Program-made: the position numbers and the translations under genes
Notes under the pieces: model-generated
Databases searched by the model: none
Told to the model about the DNA's origin: nothing
Seen by the model: the letters and a program-made list of their open reading frames with translations, nothing else
Shown here: positions 51,701 through 60,391 of the stretch, piece after piece
Position numbering within the stretch: the stretch's first letter is position 1
How the letters are laid out: each line of letters begins with the position of its first letter
Source of the DNA: Bacteroides sp. An322
GTDB lineage: Bacteria; Bacteroidota; Bacteroidia; Bacteroidales; Bacteroidaceae
Assembly (NCBI RefSeq): GCF_002161765.1
Contig: NZ_NFIN01000005.1
Location: 1 to 64,000 of the forward strand
Direction of reading: 5' to 3'
Length of the DNA: 64,000 nucleotides

Positions 51701-52046
51701 ATGGCTGAAGCCTTCGTGTGTATTGATTTGCGAGGACAATTACAGCAATGCGCACGGATTCCCGTGGGTGTATAAGGAACTGAAGATAGGCAAGCTTATC
51801 GGTGCGCCCGTACCGGGAACGATGACCGCCGTATGGTGGGAGCGTCAGATAGACCCCAGCATCGTGTTCGGCATTCCGCAAGTGGGATGCATGGACATGC
51901 GGGGAAACTACATGGAGAATCATCAGTTAGAACCTGACATCAAGGTATATAACAGCCCTGAAAAATCTTTGCAAGGCATCGATGAGCAACTGGAAGCCGC
52001 GGTAAAGGAAATGCTGAAAGAAGCGGATGCGGCAAAGGCGAGATAG
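48792..52046 (+). CDS. Tricorn-like S41 family protease
   Basis: 1084 residues from ATG 48792 (MKKQLLMIAGLALAG signal peptide); the frame open to 48615 crosses the previous gene and a repeat. Two beta-propellers of PD40/WD40-like repeats follow (IAFCYKGDIY, SPDGTRIAFASDRGG, FSPDGRSVVYSSERDG). A lysine/glutamate-rich insert at about 565-595, a C1 helical domain, PDZ-like segment (IKEIIKQGPF) and S41 protease domain come next, with the nucleophile near S985 in CEDNYSNAHGFPWV. It is a periplasmic peptidase probably forming a large assembly like archaeal tricorn. Confidence 0.92.
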   Translation: MKKQLLMIAGLALAGIAGAQKSPLWTRYCALSPDGSTIAFCYKGDIYTVYPQGGKAMQLTTNAAYDTHPVWSPDGTRIAFASDRGGSLDIYVVSKDGGTPKRLTTHSGNETPIAFSDNGHVLYEASLMPDAKDMAFPSAQFPQVYQVSIEGGRPVLYSSLPMEDISVASDGTTLLYHDKKGYEDPWRKHHTSSITRDVWMSRMESGKRTYTKLTDFAGEDRTPVWGADGTSFYYLSEKDGTFNVYKRKVDGTGEKQLTRHTQHPVRFLTAARNGMLCYGYNGEIYTLKEGEQPRKVAIRIVTDQTEQALEPQIKTSGATEIAVSPDGKEIAFILHGDVFVTSADYKTTRKITDTPEQERDLDFSPDGRSVVYSSERDGLWQVYQASLTVKDEKLFTYATGIKEERLTDNTATSFQPQYSPDGKKVAFLERRTTLRVLNLEDKSVCTAMDGKYEYSYSDGDQWFEWSPDSRWLLSGYIGTGGWNNNDVALVNASGNGEIHNLTESGYTDTNAKWVLDGKAMIWESDRAGYRSHGSWGAESDIYIMFFDLDAYERFRMSKEELALVEEEKKEDESEPDKKEDKKKEKGKKEDKKETEPLTFDLENCRDRIIRLTVNSSHLGDAVLTGKGDKLYYQASFEGGYDLWEHDLKEDKTKILLKDIGYGSLKADKENKHLFLCTKGGIRKIDVEKSETKPVEFEAVFNYRPYDERRYMFEHVWKQVEEKFYVADLHGADWKGYREAYLRFLPHINNNHDFQELLSEMLGELNGSHTGARYYAPSRTLATACLGVFFDNAYAGEGLKIKEIIKQGPFDVKKTEVVEGCVIEKIDGQLIGKDTDYYPMLDGKAGKNVLLAVYNPATGKRFDVSVKAISQARQEELLYKRWVKRNEKMVEELSGGRIAYVHVEGMDSPSFRTVYSELLSDRNRNKEAVIVDTRHNGGGWLHDDLATLLSGKEYQRFVPRGQYIGSDPYNKWLKPSCVLICEDNYSNAHGFPWVYKELKIGKLIGAPVPGTMTAVWWERQIDPSIVFGIPQVGCMDMRGNYMENHQLEPDIKVYNSPEKSLQGIDEQLEAAVKEMLKEADAAKAR

Positions 52047-52051
52047 AAAAA

Positions 52052-52095
52052 AGGGTGTGCCAAAATGAAAATTAATTTCTATTTTGGCACACCCT
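52052..52095. terminator. Terminator between the tricorn-like gene and asd
   Basis: A perfect 15-bp stem, agggtgtgccaaaat (52052-52066)/attttggcacaccct (52081-52095). On the minus strand it is followed by ttttttct, so it terminates asd; on the plus strand cttct follows, weaker. Confidence 0.9.
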
Positions 52096-52114
52096 CTTCT
52101 GAAAATATATCAAT

Positions 52115-53125
52115 TTACTTGATATTGCCTACCTTAATTAAATATTCGGCGATTTGTACGGCATTCAATGCGGCGCCTTTCTTGATTTGGTCGCCTACAA
52201 TCCAGAATGTCAATCCGTTTTCGTTGCTTAGGTCTTTACGGATGCGGCCTACATAAACCGGGTCTTTTCCTGCCAAGAAGAGCGGCATGGGGTATTCCTT
52301 CTTTTCGGGATTATCCATTAATACCAGTCCTTCGCCTTCGGCAAATGCTTTGCGGGCTTCTTCTACTGATACGGGACGTTCGGTCTCAATCCAGATGCTT
52401 TCCGAGTGTGAGCGCAGGGCAGGCACACGCACACAGGTCGCACTGACCTTTACATCCGAGTGCATGATTTTGCGGGTCTCGTTATACATCTTCATTTCTT
52501 CTTTCGTATAACCATTATCGGTAAAGACATCGATTTGCGGAATCAGGTTGAAGGCAAGCTGGTAAGCGAACTTTTCTACTTTTACCGGTTCGTTGTTCAA
52601 TACTTGGCGGTATTGTTCGTAAAGTTCGTCCATAGCGGCTGCACCCGCTCCGCTGGCTGCTTGGTAGGTAGAAACGTGTACCCGTTTGATATGGGTCAGG
52701 TTTTCGATAGCCTTCAGGGCTACCACCATTTGGATGGTGGTGCAATTGGGATTAGCAATGATGCCGCGCGGGCGGTTGAGCGCATCGTCCGGATTTACTT
52801 CGGGCACTACCAAAGGAATATCTGCATCCATGCGGAACGCGCTTGAGTTGTCAATCATCACCGCGCCATATTTCGTGATGGTCTCGGCAAACTCTTTCGA
52901 AGTTCCGGCTCCGGCGGAAGTGAAGGCAATGTCCACTCCTTTGAAATCATCATTGTGTTGCAATAATTTTACTTCGATTTCTTTTCCGCGGAAAGTATAT
53001 TTTCGTCCGGCACTCCGGTGAGAACCGAACAACACTAATTCATCGATAGGAAAATTCCTTTCATCGAGCACGCGCAGGAACTCTTGTCCTACGGCTCCGC
53101 TTGCGCCAACAATCGCTACTTTCAT
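52115..53125 (-). CDS. asd: Aspartate-semialdehyde dehydrogenase
   Basis: 336 residues from ATG 53125 ([20 protein letters not shown]); a longer frame to 53185 runs into repeat DNA. It reduces aspartyl phosphate to aspartate semialdehyde for Lys, Met, Thr and cell-wall DAP. NADP binding is GASGAVG, the catalytic Cys is in [13 protein letters not shown], the substrate Arg is near [17 protein letters not shown] with the catalytic His at RSHSE. It is a stand-alone gene convergent with the tricorn-like gene. Confidence 0.96.
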   Translation of the reverse strand: MKVAIVGASGAVGQEFLRVLDERNFPIDELVLFGSHRSAGRKYTFRGKEIEVKLLQHNDDFKGVDIAFTSAGAGTSKEFAETITKYGAVMIDNSSAFRMDADIPLVVPEVNPDDALNRPRGIIANPNCTTIQMVVALKAIENLTHIKRVHVSTYQAASGAGAAAMDELYEQYRQVLNNEPVKVEKFAYQLAFNLIPQIDVFTDNGYTKEEMKMYNETRKIMHSDVKVSATCVRVPALRSHSESIWIETERPVSVEEARKAFAEGEGLVLMDNPEKKEYPMPLFLAGKDPVYVGRIRKDLSNENGLTFWIVGDQIKKGAALNAVQIAEYLIKVGNIK

Positions 53126-53169
53126 ATTTTCAACTCTATTTTTAATGTTAATACTTTCTTGTTTAATAA

Positions 53170-53302
53170 AAACGCAGAGACGCAAAATCGCTGAGTCTTT
53201 TTATTTTAGAGAAAGCAAAGGGTGCAGAGAAAAGCATTGGCTCCGTGCCCTCTTTGCCTTCTCTAAAAATGTATTTCTCTGCGTTTTTGCGTCTCTGCGT
53301 TT
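53170..53302. repeat. Compound inverted repeat, cgcagagacgc family
   Basis: The outer arms aaacgcagagacgcaaaatc and gtttttgcgtctctgcgttt enclose inner arms ttttagagaaagcaaagggt and the complementary tttgccttctctaaaa, with core gcattggctccgtg. It matches 22920-23046 in plan and sequence. Confidence 0.85.
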
Positions 53303-53384
53303 GTAAAATATGAACTTTGTACAAATCTGACCGCAAAAATAAAACATTCTGTTCGATTAATGCGGATAATCGGAAGATTTTTTC

Positions 53385-53392
53385 TATTTTTG
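53385..53392 (+). promoter_or_regulatory. -7 box of the antiporter gene
   Basis: TATTTTTG matches TAnnTTTG and lies 32 bases before the ATG at 53425. No -33 element is apparent. Confidence 0.55.
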
Positions 53393-53424
53393 TTCGTGAA
53401 ATGAACCAATGACGATACCAATTT

Positions 53425-55569
53425 ATGAAAGAACTTGCAGACTTTATAGACTTTGATATCCATTTTCCTATTACCGACCCCACGTGGATTTTCTTTCTTG
53501 TGCTTGTTATTATCCTTTTTGCGCCGATTATTTTGGAACGTCTGCGCATTCCGCATATCATCGGGATGATATTGGCAGGGGTAGTGATAGGCGAGCACGG
53601 GTTTAATATCTTGGCGCGCGATAGCAGTTTTGAATTGTTTGGCAAGGTAGGGCTTTATTACATCATGTTCCTTGCCGGGCTGGAAATGAATATGGAGGAT
53701 TTCAAGAGCATCCGGGTCAAGGCGACGGTATTGGGATTGTTGGCTTTCATTATTCCGTTGGGCATCGGCTTTTGGACGAATATGAACATCCTGGATTATG
53801 GTGTGGTCACTTCGGTCTTGCTTGCCAGTATGTATGCCTCGCATACCTTGATTGCTTATCCGATTGTAATCCGTTATGGCATCAACCGCCAGCGTGCGGT
53901 AGGCATTGCGGTAGGCGGTACGGCGGTGACCGATACGCTTACCTTGTTGGTCTTGGCGGTCATATCCGGTTTGTATAAAGGGGAGACTTCGGATTATTTT
54001 TGGATATGGCTGGTGCTGAAGTTCTTGGTGTTGAGCATCATCATTATGTATACGTTCCCCCGCATCGCCCGTTGGTTCTTCCGCCGGTATAGCGACAATG
54101 TGGTGCAGTATATCTTCGTGTTGGCAATGGTTTTCCTTGGCGGGGGATTGATGGAGCTGATAGGCATGGAAGGCATTTTGGGCGCATTCCTTGTGGGATT
54201 GTTGCTGAACCGCCTGATACCTCACGTGTCTCCGCTGATGAATCACTTGGAATTTGTAGGCAACGCTTTGTTTATCCCTTATTTCTTGATAGGGGTTGGT
54301 ATGTTGATTAACCTGAATGTGTTGTTCGGACATGTTGAGTCGATAAAGGTGGCTATGGTGATGATTGTCGTGGCTTTGGCAGGTAAGTGGATTGCCTCAT
54401 GGCTTACGCAAAAGATTTTCCGGTTGCGTGCCTTAGAGCGTGAACTGATGTTCGGTTTGAGCAATGCGCAGGCGGCGGCTACATTGGCGGCGGTATTGGT
54501 GGGATATGGCATTGTCTTGCCTTCGGGCGAACGCTTGTTGAATGAAGATGTGTTGAACGGAACGATTCTCTTGATATTGGTGACGTGTATCGTCAGTTCG
54601 TTCATAACCGAACATACCGCCAAGCGGATTGCCATGCACGATGCCGATGTGGAAGAGGAGAAAGAGCAGGAAAAGGAGCGTTTCCTCATTCCGGTGGCGA
54701 ATCCGGAAACGCTGGAGGGGCTGATGAGCTTGGGCTTGGTGTTGCGTGACGAGAAACTTCCCGATAATTTGGTTGCATTGAGTGTCATCAACGACAATAA
54801 CGACTCGATAAAGCAGGAAATGCGGAGCAAACGGAACTTGGAACGGGCGGCTCAAATAGCGGCTTCGACCAATGTAAAACTAACCACCGTGAGCCGTTTC
54901 GACCTGAACATTACAGCCGGCATTTTGCATACGGCAAAAGAATACGAGGCTACAGGCATCATCATCGGATTGCATTACAAGGCAAGCATTGTTGACTCTT
55001 TCTTCGGGAATCTGACCGAGAACTTGTTGAAGAACACCTATCTGCAAGTCATGGTTGTGCGCTTCCAAATGCCGGTCAATACGTTGCGGCGTATCATTGT
55101 GGCGGTTCCGTCGAAAGCGGAATTCGAGCATGGTTTCATTAAATGGGTAACTTACATGTGCCGTATGAGCAGCCAGTTGGGATGCCGGGTGCATTTTTAT
55201 GCTCATCCTCAAACCTTAGGGTATATCCGCGGATATATTCAGAAGAAACACAAAGACACACGGGCGGTTTATTCGGAACTGGATGATTGGAATGATTTGT
55301 TGTTGCTTACCGGACAAGTCAATTACGACCATTTATTGGTGATTGTGAGTGCACGTCGCGGTTCTATTTCGTATGATTCCTCTTTCGAGAAATTGCCGAT
55401 GCAGGTGTCTAAGTATTTTAATAACAATAGCATCATGTTGCTTTATCCAGAGCAAAGGGGAGACCCGAACGAGAGCCTTTCGTTTGCCGACCCGCGCGGG
55501 TTTGCCGAAACGCAATATTATGACAAGGTGGGTAATTGGATTTATAAATGGTTTAAGAAACATTCATGA
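53425..55569 (+). CDS. CPA2-type cation:proton antiporter with UspA-like domain
   Basis: 714 residues. The first 400 contain about twelve transmembrane helices of the Na/H exchanger fold, with IGMILAGVVIGEHGFN, FLAGLEMNMEDFK, the unwound-helix GGTAVTDTLT, and the Gly-rich LVGLLLNRLIPHVSPL. After a charged linker (about 415-435, EEEKEQEKERF) the rest, 440-700, shows UspA-like folds (NLVALSVINDNN, ATGIIIGLHYK, TYLQVMVVRFQMP). It probably extrudes Na or K in exchange for protons, regulated by nucleotide binding. Its stop overlaps the tcdA start by four bases. Confidence 0.92.
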   Translation: MKELADFIDFDIHFPITDPTWIFFLVLVIILFAPIILERLRIPHIIGMILAGVVIGEHGFNILARDSSFELFGKVGLYYIMFLAGLEMNMEDFKSIRVKATVLGLLAFIIPLGIGFWTNMNILDYGVVTSVLLASMYASHTLIAYPIVIRYGINRQRAVGIAVGGTAVTDTLTLLVLAVISGLYKGETSDYFWIWLVLKFLVLSIIIMYTFPRIARWFFRRYSDNVVQYIFVLAMVFLGGGLMELIGMEGILGAFLVGLLLNRLIPHVSPLMNHLEFVGNALFIPYFLIGVGMLINLNVLFGHVESIKVAMVMIVVALAGKWIASWLTQKIFRLRALERELMFGLSNAQAAATLAAVLVGYGIVLPSGERLLNEDVLNGTILLILVTCIVSSFITEHTAKRIAMHDADVEEEKEQEKERFLIPVANPETLEGLMSLGLVLRDEKLPDNLVALSVINDNNDSIKQEMRSKRNLERAAQIAASTNVKLTTVSRFDLNITAGILHTAKEYEATGIIIGLHYKASIVDSFFGNLTENLLKNTYLQVMVVRFQMPVNTLRRIIVAVPSKAEFEHGFIKWVTYMCRMSSQLGCRVHFYAHPQTLGYIRGYIQKKHKDTRAVYSELDDWNDLLLLTGQVNYDHLLVIVSARRGSISYDSSFEKLPMQVSKYFNNNSIMLLYPEQRGDPNESLSFADPRGFAETQYYDKVGNWIYKWFKKHS

Positions 55570-56288
55570 GTGAGGATAGAATAGATTGGCAACAACGTAC
55601 CGGATTGTTGTTAGGAGAAGAAAAAATGGAGCGTTTGCGCAATGCCCATGTCTTGGTGGTAGGCTTGGGCGGAGTAGGGGCGTATGCCGCCGAGATGTTG
55701 TGCCGTGCCGGGGTGGGGCGGATGACTATCGTAGATGCCGATACGGTGCAGCCCACCAATATCAACCGCCAGCTTCCTGCGCTTCATTCCACATTGGGGA
55801 AGCCCAAGGCGGAAGTGCTTGCGGAACGCTTTCGGGATATCAATCCCGATGTGCGGCTGGCGGTGCTTCCGGTGTATTTGAAAGATGAGGCTATCCCTGA
55901 ATTGTTGGATAATAATCGGTTCGATTTTATAGTAGATGCCATTGATACGGTATCTCCGAAATGTTATTTGATATACCACGCTTTGAGGCGGGGCATTAAA
56001 ATCGTTTGTAGTATGGGTGCTGGAGCGAAGAGCGACATTACCCAAGTCCGTTTTGCCGACCTGTGGGAGACCTATCATTGCGGATTGAGCAAGGCGGTAC
56101 GGAAACGCTTGCAGAAGATGGGCGTGAAGCGGAAAATCCCCGTGGTGTTCAGTACCGAACAGGCAGACCCGAATGCGGTGGTATTGGTGAATGACGAGCA
56201 GAATAAGAAATCGACCACTGGGACTATCAGCTATATGCCGGCGGTGTTCGGATGTTATTTAGCGGAATATGTGATACGCAAATTGTAA
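55566..56288 (+). CDS. tcdA: tRNA threonylcarbamoyladenosine dehydratase
   Basis: 240 residues, E1-like ThiF fold. The ATP-binding motif is VLVVGLGGVGAYAAEML, followed by the DADTVQPTNINRQLPAL segment with the adenylation Arg/Asp and TLGKPKAEVLAERF. It converts t6A37 of tRNA to cyclic ct6A. The start ATG overlaps the antiporter's TGA, suggesting translational coupling even though the functions are unrelated. Confidence 0.92.
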   Translation: MSEDRIDWQQRTGLLLGEEKMERLRNAHVLVVGLGGVGAYAAEMLCRAGVGRMTIVDADTVQPTNINRQLPALHSTLGKPKAEVLAERFRDINPDVRLAVLPVYLKDEAIPELLDNNRFDFIVDAIDTVSPKCYLIYHALRRGIKIVCSMGAGAKSDITQVRFADLWETYHCGLSKAVRKRLQKMGVKRKIPVVFSTEQADPNAVVLVNDEQNKKSTTGTISYMPAVFGCYLAEYVIRKL

Positions 56289-56292
56289 TGTT

Positions 56293-56416
56293 GAACACAG
56301 AGGCACGGAGACACAGAGTTTTTTAATTAAAAATTAAGACCTATTCTGTGCGGCATCGTATTTAAATTTCTAATTTTCAATTATTAATTTCTCTGTGCCT
56401 TTGTGTCTCTGTGTTC
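56293..56416. repeat. Inverted repeat of the aacacagaggcacgg family with an AT-rich insert
   Basis: The outer arms gaacacagaggcacggagac and tgtgcctttgtgtctctgtg flank about 85 bases. The insert holds the word tgcggcatcg (56349-56358) between AT-rich inverted arms. The same core occurs in the element at 61264-61326, so one repeat type appears to be nested in another. Confidence 0.8.
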
Positions 56417-56435
56417 GGTTTAAAATGAGATAAAC

Positions 56436-57107
56436 ATGATTCAATTAGAAGGAATAACCAAGAGTTTCGGTTCGCTTCAAGTATTGAAGGGAATCGATTT
56501 GACTATAAACAAAGGAGAAGTAGTTAGTATCGTAGGGCCCAGCGGAGCCGGAAAGACTACATTGCTTCAGATTATGGGAACGCTGGACAAGCCCGATGCG
56601 GGACGCATTGTATTAAATCATGTGGAAGTGAACCGTCTGAAAGATAAAGAACTGGCTGCTTTCCGCAACAAAGAAATCGGGTTCGTGTTCCAGTTTCACC
56701 AATTATTGCCCGAGTTTACGGCATTAGAGAACGTGATGATACCGGCATTGATAAACGGCACTTCGGGACGGAACGCGCGGAAAGAAGCGGAAGAGATGCT
56801 GGCTTTCTTGGGCTTGGCTGAAAGGGCTTCGCATAAGCCGGCGGAGCTTTCGGGAGGAGAGAAGCAACGGGTAGCTGTAGCCCGTGCATTAATCAATCAT
56901 CCTTCGGTGATATTGGCGGACGAACCTTCGGGAAGCCTTGATACGCAGAACAAGGAAGAACTGCACCGTTTGTTCTTCGAGTTGCGTGAGAAGTTGGGGC
57001 AGACTTTTGTCATCGTCACTCACGATGAAACGCTCGCTTCGCAGACCGACCGCACCATCCATTTGATAGACGGGAGAATCAACGGGGAAAGCACCCATCC
57101 GTTCTGA
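56436..57107 (+). CDS. lolD: LolD-type ABC transporter ATPase
   Basis: 223 residues. Walker A is [13 protein letters not shown], the Q-loop [18 protein letters not shown] is characteristic of LolD, the signature is [15 protein letters not shown], and Walker B is [13 protein letters not shown]. It would drive lipoprotein release from the inner membrane with LolC/E-type permeases, which are not encoded here. Its last codons form part of a terminator. It is monocistronic between repeats. Confidence 0.9.
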   Translation: MIQLEGITKSFGSLQVLKGIDLTINKGEVVSIVGPSGAGKTTLLQIMGTLDKPDAGRIVLNHVEVNRLKDKELAAFRNKEIGFVFQFHQLLPEFTALENVMIPALINGTSGRNARKEAEEMLAFLGLAERASHKPAELSGGEKQRVAVARALINHPSVILADEPSGSLDTQNKEELHRLFFELREKLGQTFVIVTHDETLASQTDRTIHLIDGRINGESTHPF

Positions 57108-57126
57108 TAAGTGCTTCCCCGTTTTT
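57081..57126 (+). terminator. Terminator overlapping the end of lolD
   Basis: The stem aacggggaaagcac (57081-57094)/gtgcttccccgtt (57111-57123), with one bulged base, is followed by tttt. The 5' arm and loop encode the last residues of LolD and its stop codon. Confidence 0.82.
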
Positions 57127-57159
57127 ATAGTCAGACAAAATTGGTTTGCGAAAATGGAA

Positions 57160-57293
57160 TTGAACACAGAGACACGGAGGTACAAAGTTTTTTATTTTTA
57201 GAGAGGACAAAGTCCACGGAGAAAAGCATTGGCTCTGTGAGCTTTGTCTTCTCTATATTTGTTTTCTCTGTGCCTCTGTGTCTCTGTGTTCAA
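57160..57293. repeat. Compound inverted repeat with aacacagagg outer arms
   Basis: The outer arms ttgaacacagagacacggag and its complement at the right end enclose inner arms tttttagagaggacaaagt and ctttgtcttctctata around the core gcattggctctgtg. Inner arms and core are those of 22920-23046 and 53170-53302, but the outer arms are of another family. Confidence 0.82.
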
Positions 57294-57360
57294 TCTAAAG
57301 GGTCCCACATTTCTTTTCGCAATTCATTTCTGATTGACTATAAGACAGATTCAGCCTTTT

Positions 57361-58437
57361 CTATTTCAAATACATACGATAGAACTCCTCAATCTTATCG
57401 AACGGGATCTTTTCGAAGTTGTCATACAAGTCGGTGTGGTTTGCTTCGGGGACAATCAGCAGTTCTTTGTTGTCGCCTTTCAGCATTTTGTATGTGTCTT
57501 CACTGAAATAGCGTGAGTGCGCTTTCTCGCCGTGGACGAGCAATACGGCGCTACGGATTTCACCGGCATACGCCAATATCGGCATGTTGAGGAAGGAGAG
57601 GGACGAAGTCTTGTTCCATCCTCCGTTCGAATTGAGCGAACGTTTGTGGTATCCGCGTGAAGTCTTGTAATAAGCATGATAATCTTTCACGAATTGCGGA
57701 GCGTCTTCGGGCAAGGGGTCGACTACGCCGCCAGCCAGTGCATAATTGCCGTTGAGGTAATCTTCTGTACGTTGGGCGTTCAGTTGTTTGCGTGTCTCGT
57801 AACGTGCGTCGGCGTTATCTGCCGCATCGAAATAACCGTTGGCGGTAACGCGGCTCATGTCGTACATCGTAGAAGCCACCGTCGCTTTGATGCGTGTGTC
57901 GATGGCTGCGGCGTTGATAGCCATTCCGCCCCAACCGCAGATACCCAGTATGCCGATGCGTTCAGGGTCTGTATCTTCGCGTGTCGACAGATAATCTACG
58001 GCTGCACAGAAGTCTTCGGTATTGATGTCGGGCGAAGCCACGTAGCGGGGCTGCCCTCCGCTCTCGCCGGTAAATGAAGGGTCGAAAGCCAGTGTCAGGA
58101 ATCCGCGTTCAGCCAATGTCTGTGCATAGAGTCCCGATGCTTGTTCTTTTACCGCGCCGAAAGGACCGCAGATAGCAATGGCAGGAAGTTTTCCCGTTGC
58201 ACCTTTCGGTATGTAAAGGTCGGCAGCCAGTGTGATGCCGTAACGGTTGTGGAACGTTACCTTGGTGTGGTTCACTTTGTCGCTTTTCGGGAACACCTTG
58301 TCCCATTCTTGTGTTAAAGTCAATTTCTCTTCCATAAAGCTGTTTGAATTAATTGGATGATTTTGTGCTGTGAGGCTTCCTGCTCCGCATGTGCAGACCA
58401 GCAAAGCCATACATAGTTTTTTCAATTCATGTTTCAT
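57361..58437 (-). CDS. Exported alpha/beta hydrolase (dienelactone-hydrolase-like)
   Basis: 358 residues. The signal peptide is KKLCMALLVCTCGAGSLTAQ. The fold shows HNRYGITLAADLYIPKG, AICGPFGAVKEQASGLYAQ, and a nucleophile elbow reading GILGICGWGGMAINAAA, with Cys in place of the usual Ser, as in dienelactone hydrolases. The acid/His are in LVHGEKAHSRYFSED and VPEANHTDLYDN. Such proteins are annotated as acetylxylan esterases or peptidases without evidence. A minus-strand -7 box lies at 58474-58467. It probably depends on the AraC regulator encoded directly upstream. Confidence 0.85.
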   Translation of the reverse strand: MKHELKKLCMALLVCTCGAGSLTAQNHPINSNSFMEEKLTLTQEWDKVFPKSDKVNHTKVTFHNRYGITLAADLYIPKGATGKLPAIAICGPFGAVKEQASGLYAQTLAERGFLTLAFDPSFTGESGGQPRYVASPDINTEDFCAAVDYLSTREDTDPERIGILGICGWGGMAINAAAIDTRIKATVASTMYDMSRVTANGYFDAADNADARYETRKQLNAQRTEDYLNGNYALAGGVVDPLPEDAPQFVKDYHAYYKTSRGYHKRSLNSNGGWNKTSSLSFLNMPILAYAGEIRSAVLLVHGEKAHSRYFSEDTYKMLKGDNKELLIVPEANHTDLYDNFEKIPFDKIEEFYRMYLK

Positions 58438-58466
58438 AACTCAGGTAGGGTCTTGGTTTACGAAGG

Positions 58467-58474
58467 CAAATATA
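58467..58474 (-). promoter_or_regulatory. -7 box of the exported hydrolase gene
   Basis: TATATTTG on the minus strand, 29 bases before the start codon and just after the terminator of the AraC gene. No -33 element is visible, consistent with a need for an activator such as the AraC protein. Confidence 0.55.
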
Positions 58475-58477
58475 GCG

Positions 58478-58508
58478 CAAAAGCCCCACAGTGTTATTGC
58501 TGTGAGGC
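58478..58508 (-). terminator. Terminator of the AraC-type gene
   Basis: On the minus strand gcctcacag/ctgtggggc forms a 9-bp stem with one G-T pair and an eight-base loop, followed by ttttgc. Confidence 0.7.
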
Positions 58509-58541
58509 TCAAAGTGTATTGCTGAAAAGTTCAATTTAATT

Positions 58542-59393
58542 TTATGTGGAAATGCTTGTCGGCGGTATGCCGTACAGCTTTTTGAAAGCGGTAGAGAAAT
58601 GGGATTGGTTCTTGAAGCCGACTTCGGTATATACATCTGCTATTTTTCGTCCTCCTTGCTTCATTAAGTCGTATGCCACTTCCAGCCGTTTCCGTATCAG
58701 CCACTTTTCGGGAGTGAGGTCGCTCACTTTCTTGAAGTCCCGCTTGAAGGTGGCAAGGCTTCGTCCGGTGTAGTGCGCTAATTCTTCCATCGAGAACTCA
58801 TACATATAGTTTTGGTTCATGAAGTCGAGGATGTCTATCTTCCACGGTTCGTTGAAGTCGAACAACATCGGTGCAAAACGCTTGTCGATGTGGAGCAAGG
58901 CAAGCAGTCCTTCTTGCAACTTCAATTGCATCAAATCGTCTTGCGGCTTTACGTTCGGGTCGAAATACGGAACCATGGAGGCGAAAAGGCTGGCGAGTTC
59001 GGCGGTTTGGGGCAGCTTGATGACGCCCGAAGCCAACTTAGGTGTATGCTCCGGTGTTTTGTATTGCTTGAATTTCGTGTACATCTCTTTCAGGAAGCTA
59101 CGGGTGAACATCAGGAAGATGCCGCAATATCTTTCTCCTCCGGCGGTCCGTTTATACATGGTGATGTGATGATCGCGGGGGATGAATACGCATTCGCCTT
59201 TTCCCACGTGTATCTGTTCTTTGCCATTATCAAGCAGCATTTCTCCCGAGTAGACGTAATTCATGGCGTATTCGCGCGAGCGGTGGATGCATCCGCTGGT
59301 ATCATCGTAGAAAAAGCTGAAGAAAATGTTATTGTAGTTGAATATCATTTTCATCGGACCGGAAAGGTCTTCCGCTTGGTTTTGTCGTTCCAT
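58542..59393 (-). CDS. AraC-family transcriptional regulator
   Basis: 283 residues. The N-terminal cupin-like domain includes NYVYSGEMLLDNGKEQIHVG and GECVFIPRDHHITMYK, and the C-terminal two helix-turn-helix motifs read FSMEELAHYTGRSLATFKRDF and KIADVYTEVGFKNQSHFSTAF, ending KKLYGIPPTS. It lies directly upstream of the exported hydrolase gene on the same strand, so that gene is a plausible target. Confidence 0.93.
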   Translation of the reverse strand: MERQNQAEDLSGPMKMIFNYNNIFFSFFYDDTSGCIHRSREYAMNYVYSGEMLLDNGKEQIHVGKGECVFIPRDHHITMYKRTAGGERYCGIFLMFTRSFLKEMYTKFKQYKTPEHTPKLASGVIKLPQTAELASLFASMVPYFDPNVKPQDDLMQLKLQEGLLALLHIDKRFAPMLFDFNEPWKIDILDFMNQNYMYEFSMEELAHYTGRSLATFKRDFKKVSDLTPEKWLIRKRLEVAYDLMKQGGRKIADVYTEVGFKNQSHFSTAFKKLYGIPPTSIST

Positions 59394-59450
59394 GTGATTG
59401 TTTTTTTGAATGTCCGCAAAAAGCCAACGTAGGGGCGTATGCGGACATTT

Positions 59451-59480
59451 TAATTATAATCTGCGAAAATCTGCGTTTCT
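59451..59480. repeat. Single arm of the cgcagatt repeat
   Basis: attataatctgcgaaaatct followed by gcgtttc at 59457-59478 is one arm of the nested element family seen at 3841 and 47823; the partner arm is missing. Confidence 0.6.
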
Positions 59481-60332
59481 TTATAATATAAGGTGTACGA
59501 TTTGCGGGTTATGGTCGGAGAGGAACTTGCCTTCCGATTCCGCTTCTTTCGGTATGAAGCTATCTGTCACTTTGATGTTCGAAGTGACAAAGATAAAATC
59601 GATTTTCTCGCATTGTTCCGAAGGAATGCGTCCGAAGTCGTGGAAGGTATAGTCTACTCCCGTCCGTTTGCCGGCGATTTTCATAGCGTCTTTCAGTACG
59701 AACGGATTGGTGGTAATGGTGCGATAGGCTTCCGAGGCTTCGTTTACGTTGAAGTCTCCGGTCAGTACAGCCGGGCGGTCTCCTACTATTTTTTTTATCT
59801 TCTTGATAATCAATAAGGCACTTTCACGCCGGGCGGTGACGCCTACATGGTCGAAGTGGGTATTGACCGCCATGAACACCTTGCCCGTCTGCTTGTCTTT
59901 CATTTTTGCCCATGTCGCGATACGGGTACATGCTCCGTCCCATCCGATGAACCCTACGCTATCGGGGTATTGCGAAAGCCAGAACGTGTTGCTATCCAAC
60001 ACTTCAAACCGTTCTTCTTTATACAAGAGAGGGGCATATTCGCCTTGGGTTTTCCCATCGTCGCGTCCCACTCCGATGACTTTGTAACCGGGCAGGCGTT
60101 GCAACAGGTCTTCCAACTGGTTGTGAAGCACTTCTTGCATCCCTACGATGTCCATGTCTTGTGCTTGGATAAACCGGGTGGCGGTATCTTTGCGGAATTG
60201 CCAGTTATTCAGTGAGTCGGCAGGGTTGTCATACCGGATATTGAACGTGGCCCAAGTAATCGTCTGTGCTTGACATAACGAGGAGAAAAACGTTGATGTT
60301 ATAAAGGCTATAGCCCAAAAAAGTCTTTTCAT
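59481..60332 (-). CDS. Exported endonuclease/exonuclease/phosphatase-fold protein
   Basis: 283 residues with a signal peptide (LFWAIAFITSTFFSSLCQAQ). The EEP fold shows WATFNIRYDNP, the catalytic Glu in DIVGMQEVLHNQL, FMAVNTHFDHVG, the Asp/Asn pair in AVLTGDFNVNEAS and the His/Asp pair in FLSDHNPQI. Exported members act on phosphoesters such as sphingomyelin, inositol phosphates or nucleic acids; the substrate is not evident. It is transcribed away from the cvfB-like gene. Confidence 0.9.
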   Translation of the reverse strand: MKRLFWAIAFITSTFFSSLCQAQTITWATFNIRYDNPADSLNNWQFRKDTATRFIQAQDMDIVGMQEVLHNQLEDLLQRLPGYKVIGVGRDDGKTQGEYAPLLYKEERFEVLDSNTFWLSQYPDSVGFIGWDGACTRIATWAKMKDKQTGKVFMAVNTHFDHVGVTARRESALLIIKKIKKIVGDRPAVLTGDFNVNEASEAYRTITTNPFVLKDAMKIAGKRTGVDYTFHDFGRIPSEQCEKIDFIFVTSNIKVTDSFIPKEAESEGKFLSDHNPQIVHLIL

Positions 60333-60391
60333 AATTATTTGTTTAGATTCTTATATTCCGCTAAGATACAAAATATATAGGAAAAACTCCG

